Position numbers and translations under genes: made by a program
The notes under the pieces: generated by a model
Told to the model about the DNA's origin: nothing
The model's input: only the letters and a program-made list of their open reading frames with translations
Databases searched by the model: none
In this document: positions 5,093-9,304 of the stretch, in pieces
How positions within the stretch are numbered: the stretch's first letter is position 1
How the letters are laid out: the number at the start of each line of letters is the position of its first letter
Assembly (NCBI GenBank): GCA_963629305.1
Contig: CAVGIJ010000034.1
Location: 1-9,304 of the forward strand
DNA: 9,304 nucleotides
Direction: 5' to 3'
DNA from: UBA1227 sp963629305
GTDB taxonomy: Bacteria > Bacillota > Clostridia > Oscillospirales > Acutalibacteraceae

Positions 5093-5129
5093 TTGTCCGT
5101 TTTGTCCGCTCGTAAAGTGATATTATGAT
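5093..5129 (+). promoter_or_regulatory. putative late promoter with paired TTGTCCG boxes
   Basis: TTGTCCG occurs at 5093-5099 and 5102-5108, a spacing of 9 bp (about one helical turn). The second box can act as a -35 (TTGTCC), with TATGAT (5124-5129, five of six matches to TATAAT) 16 bp further on. A doubled box overlapping the -35, right behind an ArpU-like gene, fits an activator-dependent late promoter. Transcription would begin near 5136. Confidence 0.6.
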
Positions 5130-5134
5130 AGTGT

Positions 5135-5167
5135 AAACAGGTGTCGAGAGATACCTGTTTTCTTTTT
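5135..5167 (+). terminator. intrinsic terminator hairpin with a GAGA tetraloop
   Basis: AAACAGGTGTC (5135-5145) pairs with GATACCTGTTT (5150-5160) over 11 bp including one G-T pair. The loop is GAGA (5146-5149), a GNRA type, and TCTTTTT follows. It is the strongest intrinsic terminator signal in the window and sits between early and late genes. It would stop read-through from the early operon, but it also begins at the predicted start of the late transcript. Confidence 0.8.
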
Positions 5168-5189
5168 ATCAAAAAATGAGGTGAGCGGG

Positions 5190-5333
5190 ATGGAAATTAT
5201 CAGAGTAAAACCGAACGAAAAGGGCGAAATTTTTATCAGACTTTACGGCACTGATTATCAGATAGTTGTAGAAGAGACAAAAAAGGCTGAAAAAACCGCG
5301 TCAAAACAAGAAAAAACAGTGAAAAAACAGTAA
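5190..5333 (+). CDS. 47-aa lysine-rich protein, unknown function
   Basis: The start is ATG 5190, 5 nt behind GAGGTGA (5178-5184); the in-frame GTG at 5181 overlaps that SD and is unlikely. The product begins MEIIRVKPNEKGEIFIRLYG and looks like a small beta sheet (about 1-28), followed by a tail rich in K, E, T and Q (29-47). The tail is coded by a tandem 11-bp repeat GAAAAAACAGT (5310-5320, 5321-5331). It is the first gene after the late promoter and terminator, ahead of the terminase genes. I do not recognise a family. Strong SD and codon pattern support it as real. Confidence 0.65.
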   Translation: MEIIRVKPNEKGEIFIRLYGTDYQIVVEETKKAEKTASKQEKTVKKQ

Positions 5334-5349
5334 AAAACACGTGTTTTTT
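5332..5349. terminator. perfect AT-rich palindrome, possible weak terminator
   Basis: AAAAAACAC (5332-5340) is followed at once by its exact reverse complement GTGTTTTTT (5341-5349), overlapping the stop codon of the 47-aa gene. As RNA the stem would be A-U rich, ending in six U, so termination would be weak. As DNA the 18-bp palindrome with central CACGTG could be a protein site. Confidence 0.4.
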
Positions 5350-5416
5350 CAAAAATCAGAATGAAGCGAAGAGAAACCGGAGAGTTTAGTTTAAAAATTG
5401 AAGGTGAAAATGAATA

Positions 5417-5728
5417 ATGGCAAATAACGAAAATCTGAGACCAAAAACAACACTTTCAACAGAGGAAGCAAAGAAGCTTGGAGCAGCCGGCGGAAAGAAG
5501 AGCGGAGAAGCAAGAAGAGCACGAAAAAAGCTTAAGGAAGAGCTTGAAATTTTGCTTGAAATGCAGGCGAAGGGTGATAAGACATATCAAGAACAGATTG
5601 TGCTTGCACTTGTTAAAAGAGCGCAAAAAGGCGATACAAAAGCTTTTGAAGTTATAAGAGATACCATAGGTGAAAAGCCTGTTGATAAACAGGAAGTTAA
5701 GACTGTTGATACGGACTGGTTTAAATAA
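5417..5728 (+). CDS. terminase small-subunit-like protein
   Basis: This 103-aa protein starts at ATG 5417, 9 nt behind AAGGTGA (5401-5407). It begins with a polar stretch and STEEAKKLGAAGGKKSGEAR (14-33), then a basic helix RRARKKLKEELEILLEM (33-49), then IVLALVKRAQKGDTKAFEVI, RDTIGEKPVDK (61-91) and an acidic end. This KxGxxGGxxSGEARR...GDxxAFExxRDxxGEKPVDK pattern is common just before large terminase genes in Firmicutes phages, and the TAATG overlap with terL supports a packaging role. It is shorter than usual HTH-type small terminases and no clear HTH is visible, so it may be a reduced small subunit or a packaging accessory. It would recognise the pac or cos site. Confidence 0.72.
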   Translation: MANNENLRPKTTLSTEEAKKLGAAGGKKSGEARRARKKLKEELEILLEMQAKGDKTYQEQIVLALVKRAQKGDTKAFEVIRDTIGEKPVDKQEVKTVDTDWFK

Positions 5729-6954
5729 TGGCTAAAAAATTAAATCCAAAGGCATTTAACCCTTGGGTTTATAAAATTATAGATGATTATTCTCGCCGAA
5801 TAGAAGTATATTACGGTGGAGCGGGATCAGGAAAGAGCTATGGTGCGCTTCAAAAGGTATTGCTTAAGTCAATGAATTATAAGCGTAGAGTGCTTATCAC
5901 AAGAAAAGTAGGCGCAACGATTAAAGATTCTGTATGGTGTCTTATGCTCGACCTTATTACTGCCGCCGGTATATATGACTGTTGTGAGATTAATAAAACG
6001 GACCGTGAGATTAAATTGCCTAACGGTTCAACTTTTCTTTTTAAAGGTCTGGATGATCCGGAAAAGATTAAATCTATAACCGGAATCACAGATATAGTAC
6101 TTGAGGAAGCGTCTGAATTTACGGAAGAAGATTTTACGCAGCTTAATTTGCGTCTTCGTCCGAAAGAGCCGTTTCCTCAGTTGTTTTTGATGTTTAACCC
6201 GGTTAGCAAGGCTAACTGGGTTTTTAATTACTTTTTCAGTGGTAAAAAGAGAAAAAACACTGTCATTTACCACACTACGTATAAAGATAATAAGTTTCTG
6301 TCAAAGGATTATAAAAAGGAACTTGAAAATCTTAAGGAAAGAAATCCGGCATATTACCGTATTTACGCACTGGGCGAATTCGCTACGTTGGATAAGCTTG
6401 TATTTCCTGCATATACAAAGCGCCTTATCGGTGCGGATGAGGTTGCAGGCCTGCCGCTTTGGATAGGTCTTGACTTCGGATATATTAACGACCCGTCTGC
6501 GCTTGTCTGGGGACGTATTGACACTGTTAATAAGAAAATATACGTCATGGGCGAGTATGTCCGTAAGGGCATGAAAAACAATGAGATTGCGGACACAATG
6601 ATAACTCTTGGCTTGAGTAAAGATAAATCGTATGCCGATTGTGCCGAGCCAAAGTCCATTGATGAGATAAAAGACAAGGGCGTAAATATTGAATCGACTA
6701 TCAAGGGTAAGGATTCAATTATCTTCGGCCTGCAGTGGATGTTGCAGTATGAGATTATTGTTGATGAGCGTTGCTTTAAAGTGTTGGAAGAACTTGAAAA
6801 CTATACGTGGAAGAAAGACAAAAAGACCGGCGAGTATGTAAATGAGCCGGTTGATACGTTCAACCATACGATAGACGCCATGAGATATGGACTAAATAAA
6901 TATATTAAAGGAACTAAAACCCCGAAGGTTTATCGCAAACCTGTGGGGTTTTAA
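5728..6954 (+). CDS. terL: phage terminase large subunit (PBSX-like)
   Basis: This 408-aa packaging motor shares one base with the previous stop (TAATG 5726-5730). The N-terminal ATPase has Walker A YYGGAGSGKS (28-37, K36), Walker B DIVLEEASEF (122-131, with E127 the likely catalytic acid) and the coupling motif FNP (156-158). The C-terminal RNase H-like nuclease has acidic residues D249 (GLDFGY), D304/E307 (YADCAEPKS) and D383 (NHTIDAMRYG). All key residues are present, so it should be active. The enzyme cuts concatemers and pumps DNA through the portal encoded next. Length matches the PBSX group. Arginine codons here are often CGT, unlike the central early genes. Two strong RNA hairpins lie in the coding sequence (6196-6222 and 6916-6952). 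Confidence 0.96.
   Translation: MAKKLNPKAFNPWVYKIIDDYSRRIEVYYGGAGSGKSYGALQKVLLKSMNYKRRVLITRKVGATIKDSVWCLMLDLITAAGIYDCCEINKTDREIKLPNGSTFLFKGLDDPEKIKSITGITDIVLEEASEFTEEDFTQLNLRLRPKEPFPQLFLMFNPVSKANWVFNYFFSGKKRKNTVIYHTTYKDNKFLSKDYKKELENLKERNPAYYRIYALGEFATLDKLVFPAYTKRLIGADEVAGLPLWIGLDFGYINDPSALVWGRIDTVNKKIYVMGEYVRKGMKNNEIADTMITLGLSKDKSYADCAEPKSIDEIKDKGVNIESTIKGKDSIIFGLQWMLQYEIIVDERCFKVLEELENYTWKKDKKTGEYVNEPVDTFNHTIDAMRYGLNKYIKGTKTPKVYRKPVGF
6196..6225 (+). terminator. terminator-like hairpin inside terL
   Basis: AACCCGGTTAGC (6196-6207) pairs with GCTAACTGGGTT (6211-6222) across a 3-nt loop: 12 bp with one G-T pair. A TTTTT run ends at 6225 and another TTTTT lies at 6232-6236. The sequence codes the conserved NPVSKANWVF segment. 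By form it meets the criteria of an intrinsic terminator; whether it acts in a translated mRNA is unknown. Confidence 0.5.
6916..6952 (+). terminator. long hairpin at the end of terL
   Basis: AAAACCCC (6916-6923) pairs with GGGGTTTT (6945-6952), and inside it AGGTTT (6926-6931) pairs with AAACCT (6937-6942). A small internal loop (GA/GT) separates the two stems and the top loop is ATCGC. The stem ends in the terL stop codon, nine bases before the portal SD. The U run is only four, so it is as likely an attenuator or an mRNA-end or stability element as a true terminator. Confidence 0.5.
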
Positions 6955-6975
6955 TGTTATAAGGGAGTGGAAAAC

Positions 6976-8346
6976 GTGTATACTGTGCCAAAGGATACGG
7001 AAATAACTAATCAGGTTATTCTGGACGCCATTAATTATAACGAGAAATATAAAGCGAGATATAACTTGCTGGAGGATTATTACATTGGCAAACATGCGAT
7101 TACGCGACGTAATAAGTCTATAGGCCTTATGAATAACAAGGTTGTTGTAAATCACGCAAAGTATATAACAGATACAAATACCGGTTATCTGCTCGGCAAT
7201 CCGGTTGACTATCAAGTAAGTGAAGAATATGAAGATGTCGTACAGCCGATTCTTGACGCTTACAGTAGACAGACAATAAACGACCTTGATTCCGAGATAG
7301 CAAAGGACGTGTCTGTTTTTGGTTCACAGTATGAATATATATACACTAATGAAGCTGCCGAACCGAAATCATGTGAGATAGACGACCGGAACGCAATAAT
7401 TGTATATGATGATACCGTAGAGCATAATAAACTCTTCGGTATTATATATAGACCGGTTAAAAACGGTAGAAAACTAACTCATTATGAAGTAACGGTATGT
7501 ACAGATAGAGAGTTAAGACAGTATAAAGTTACATCTGCTGCTTTAATTCCGGTTGCACCGCCACAGCCGCATAAGTTTGGCTTGGTACCGCTTATACAGT
7601 ATAAGAATAATCCGGAGCTGATGGGCGACTATGAGCCGGTAATAAGCCTTATTGACGCATACAACACCTTGCAGTCTGACAGAATAAACGATAAAGAGCA
7701 ACTTGTAGACGCTATTCTCTGCCTTTACGGCATGGATTTTGATGAAGAACAAGCAGATATGCTTAAAGATAGTCGTATGCTTGCTAATATCCCGACAGAC
7801 GGCAAGGTTGAATATCTCGTAAAAACACTGCATGAAACGGATGTGGATGTACTCCGTAAGAATATAGAGGCCGACATTCATAAAATTTCAATGACACCGA
7901 ATATGTCAGATGAGAACTTTGTGGGAAACTCATCCGGTGTGGCTATAAGATATAAGCTTCTTGCATTTGAACAGAATATTAAGAATAAAGAGCGCTACAT
8001 GGAGAAAGGTCTCATGGAGCGCTTTTCAATTTATAACAATTATCTGGTTGCTGTCAGTAAAATGACAAAAATTATTCCGATTGAAGACGTAGACGCTGTT
8101 TTCAAGCGTAATCTTCCGTCAAATGACCTTGAAATATCACAGATGATAAATAACCTCAGTGATTACGTTGACGCCGAAACTCTTGTTTCACAGCTTTCTT
8201 TTGTAAAAGACGCTTCTGAAATAGTTGAACTTAAGAAAAAGGAAGATGAGGAAAAAGAGCCGGAAGAAAGTTATAACAATCAATTCTCTGTAAATCAGGT
8301 GCCGGATGTGAATACGGCCGAGCCGACAACAGAGCCGGAGGAATAA
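6976..8346 (+). CDS. portal protein, SPP1 gp6 family
   Basis: This protein has 456 aa from GTG 6976, which is 8 nt behind AAGGGAG (6961-6967). The GTG at 6967 would add three residues but lies inside that SD. It is the ring protein at the head vertex through which DNA enters and leaves, and it docks the terminase. Family marks are the early RYNLLEDYYIGKHAI segment, NNKVVVNHAKYITDTNTGYL then GNPVDY, a wing region, FGLVPLIQYKNNPELMGDYE followed by the long helix with LIDAYNTLQSDRIND, and the SGVAIRYKLLAFEQ helix near the channel crown. The C-terminus (about 415-456) is a low-complexity E/K/P/T tail. Length is normal for the family. It lies directly between terL and the gp7-type gene, the standard order. 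Confidence 0.94.
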   Translation: MYTVPKDTEITNQVILDAINYNEKYKARYNLLEDYYIGKHAITRRNKSIGLMNNKVVVNHAKYITDTNTGYLLGNPVDYQVSEEYEDVVQPILDAYSRQTINDLDSEIAKDVSVFGSQYEYIYTNEAAEPKSCEIDDRNAIIVYDDTVEHNKLFGIIYRPVKNGRKLTHYEVTVCTDRELRQYKVTSAALIPVAPPQPHKFGLVPLIQYKNNPELMGDYEPVISLIDAYNTLQSDRINDKEQLVDAILCLYGMDFDEEQADMLKDSRMLANIPTDGKVEYLVKTLHETDVDVLRKNIEADIHKISMTPNMSDENFVGNSSGVAIRYKLLAFEQNIKNKERYMEKGLMERFSIYNNYLVAVSKMTKIIPIEDVDAVFKRNLPSNDLEISQMINNLSDYVDAETLVSQLSFVKDASEIVELKKKEDEEKEPEESYNNQFSVNQVPDVNTAEPTTEPEE

Positions 8347-8366
8347 TCTGAAAAAGGAGTGGGAGC

Positions 8367-9304
8367 ATGGCAAAGTCTGCCGGATACTGGGAAAGGCGTT
8401 CTGCAGCACGACTTGTAGACACCGAAAAGCAAAGTGAAGAGTATATAAACCGTATTCAGAAGATGTATAGCCGTGCTTCTAAAAATATTCAAAAAGAAAT
8501 AGAGAGTATTTATAAAAATTACTCAAAAGAAACCGGCCTTGATCAGGCACAACTTAAAGTGCTGTTGTCAGTAAAAGAAACTGATAAGCTTTGGAAGAAA
8601 ATGAAGGAGCGCGGGCTTGATAAATATGTCCTTAATAATTATAAGTCACGTATTTCACGCCTTGAGCAGATACAAGCACAGCTTTACATGCAAGCCAAGG
8701 AATTATACCCCGCAGAGCAAAAAGAGAGTACAGACTGTTACAGAGGCATTGTTAATGAAAGTTACTTAAAAGCCATATATGACGTACAGCAGGGTACCGG
8801 TTATGATTTCCCGTTTAATAAAATAGATGAAAACCTTGTTGATGAACTTTTGAACGAACCGTGGAGCGGGAAAAACTACAGTCAACGTATATGGACCAAT
8901 ACAGATATACTTGCAGATTCTATAAGTGAGGTAATAGGCGGAGCACTTTTGTCCGGTCAGGGAATAGAAAAGACCGAAAGACAGATCCGAGAGCGGTTTA
9001 ATGTCGGAAAATATTATTCAACACGTCTTGTAAGGACAGAGGCTAATCATTTTCACAATGAAGCAGACGCAAGAGCCTATGAGGAAATGGGTATAGATGA
9101 ATATACTTTCCTTGCAATCCTTGACGCTCGTACAAGCCCGGTATGTCAGGAGCATGATAATAAAAAATATAAATTATCCGAGCGGGTTCCCGGTGAAAAC
9201 TTTCCTCCGCTTCATCCGAATTGCCGTAGCACAACCGGTGCAAGTCTTGATGAAGAAGTCGAAGCACAACTCAAACGTCGTGCAAGAGATCCTGTAACCG
9301 GTAA
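8367..9304 (+). CDS. minor head protein, SPP1 gp7 / Mu F family (partial, runs off the right edge)
   Basis: ATG 8367 lies 7 nt behind AAGGAG (8354-8359), and the frame stays open for 312 codons to the window end, so the C-terminus is missing. The N-terminal MAKSAGYWERRSAARLVDTE and long charged helices (to about 110) are typical of gp7-type proteins. The Mu F-like domain is clear: TRLVRTEANHFHNEADARA (about 219-237), FLAILDARTSPVCQEHDNKK (about 248-267) and PPLHPNCRSTTG (about 280-291). C260, H263, H283 and C286 are placed to bind a metal. The protein sits inside the capsid near the portal and takes part in head assembly and possibly DNA ejection. The last residues before the edge read RRARDPVTG, so a further domain may follow. 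Confidence 0.92.
   Translation, partial: MAKSAGYWERRSAARLVDTEKQSEEYINRIQKMYSRASKNIQKEIESIYKNYSKETGLDQAQLKVLLSVKETDKLWKKMKERGLDKYVLNNYKSRISRLEQIQAQLYMQAKELYPAEQKESTDCYRGIVNESYLKAIYDVQQGTGYDFPFNKIDENLVDELLNEPWSGKNYSQRIWTNTDILADSISEVIGGALLSGQGIEKTERQIRERFNVGKYYSTRLVRTEANHFHNEADARAYEEMGIDEYTFLAILDARTSPVCQEHDNKKYKLSERVPGENFPPLHPNCRSTTGASLDEEVEAQLKRRARDPVTG

Larger units (their letters stand above)
5074..5356 (+). repeat. 13-bp direct repeats flanking the late-switch segment
   Basis: TTTTTTCAAAAAT is present exactly at 5074-5086 and 5344-5356, 270 bp apart. Between them lie the paired boxes, promoter, terminator hairpin and the 47-aa gene. Both copies are AT-rich and each is part of a palindrome, so chance is possible. 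Positions 5334-5416 otherwise hold only the SD (AAGGTGA, 5401-5407) of the following gene. Confidence 0.5.

Noticed and set aside
4822..5172. 116-codon minus-strand frame over the ArpU-like gene
   Set aside because: It covers the terminator and promoter as well as the opposite strand of a recognised family, and no SD precedes it.
5720..5730. TTTAAAT as a programmed frameshift site between the small and large terminase genes
   Set aside because: The heptamer is in the wrong phase for -1 slippage, and the TAATG overlap gives normal re-initiation.
6363..6704. 113-codon minus-strand frame inside terL
   Set aside because: It is a shadow of a conserved coding region; terL has all catalytic residues intact.
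7990..8026. Inverted AGCGCT and repeated CATGGAG in the portal gene
   Set aside because: Arms are short (six bases) and far apart, and the repeat follows from the ERYMEKGLMERF peptide.
1..9304. tRNA genes, insertion sequences, integrase or attachment sites
   Set aside because: No cloverleaf with CCA-type end, transposase motif, terminal inverted repeats or recombinase signature was seen on either strand.

Overview
The window is part of the genome of a tailed phage or prophage of a Firmicute. The best guess is a gut-type Clostridia host. This rests on the family content (ERF annealing protein, replisome organiser with an N-terminal Phage_rep_org_N-like domain, ArpU/DUF1492-type late regulator, PBSX-like large terminase, SPP1-like portal and gp7), on strong Shine-Dalgarno (SD) sequences of the AGGAGG type before nearly every gene, and on moderately AT-rich DNA. 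The genus cannot be told from the window. No integrase, repressor, attachment site or tail gene lies inside it, so lysogeny is not shown.

Layout. Positions 1-99 hold the possible tail of an upstream gene, a 12-bp direct repeat and a good promoter (TTGACA at 51). Positions 100-5088 form one tightly packed rightward early operon of fourteen genes, most joined by ATGA, GTGA or TGATG overlaps. In order these are: a small HTH protein, a membrane-anchored 3D-domain protein, a double zinc-ribbon protein, an HTH_39-like protein, an ERF single-strand annealing protein, a coiled-coil protein of unknown role, a 62-aa protein, SSB, a 47-aa zinc ribbon, the replisome organiser, a cysteine-rich protein with a duplicated module, a DUF1064-type nuclease, two tiny proteins (29 and 48 aa), and the ArpU/sigma-region-4-like regulator. 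Inside the organiser gene lies a cluster of palindromes and purine-rich repeats that looks like the phage replication origin.

Positions 5066-5416 are the early/late switch: an inverted repeat, a promoter with paired TTGTCCG boxes, a strong GAGA-loop terminator hairpin placed right at the predicted transcription start, a 47-aa gene, and a perfect AT-rich palindrome. Late genes follow from 5417: a small-terminase-like protein, the large terminase, the SPP1 gp6-type portal, and the start of an SPP1 gp7 / Mu F-type minor head protein that runs off the right edge at 9304.

How it works together. Early genes make a recombination and replication set (ERF, SSB, nuclease, organiser plus origin). The last early gene probably switches on the late promoter just behind it, and the late genes package DNA through the portal. 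The most interesting items are the intragenic origin candidate, the promoter-into-terminator arrangement at the late switch, the terminator-like hairpin inside the large terminase gene, and several tiny or cysteine-rich proteins of unknown role.
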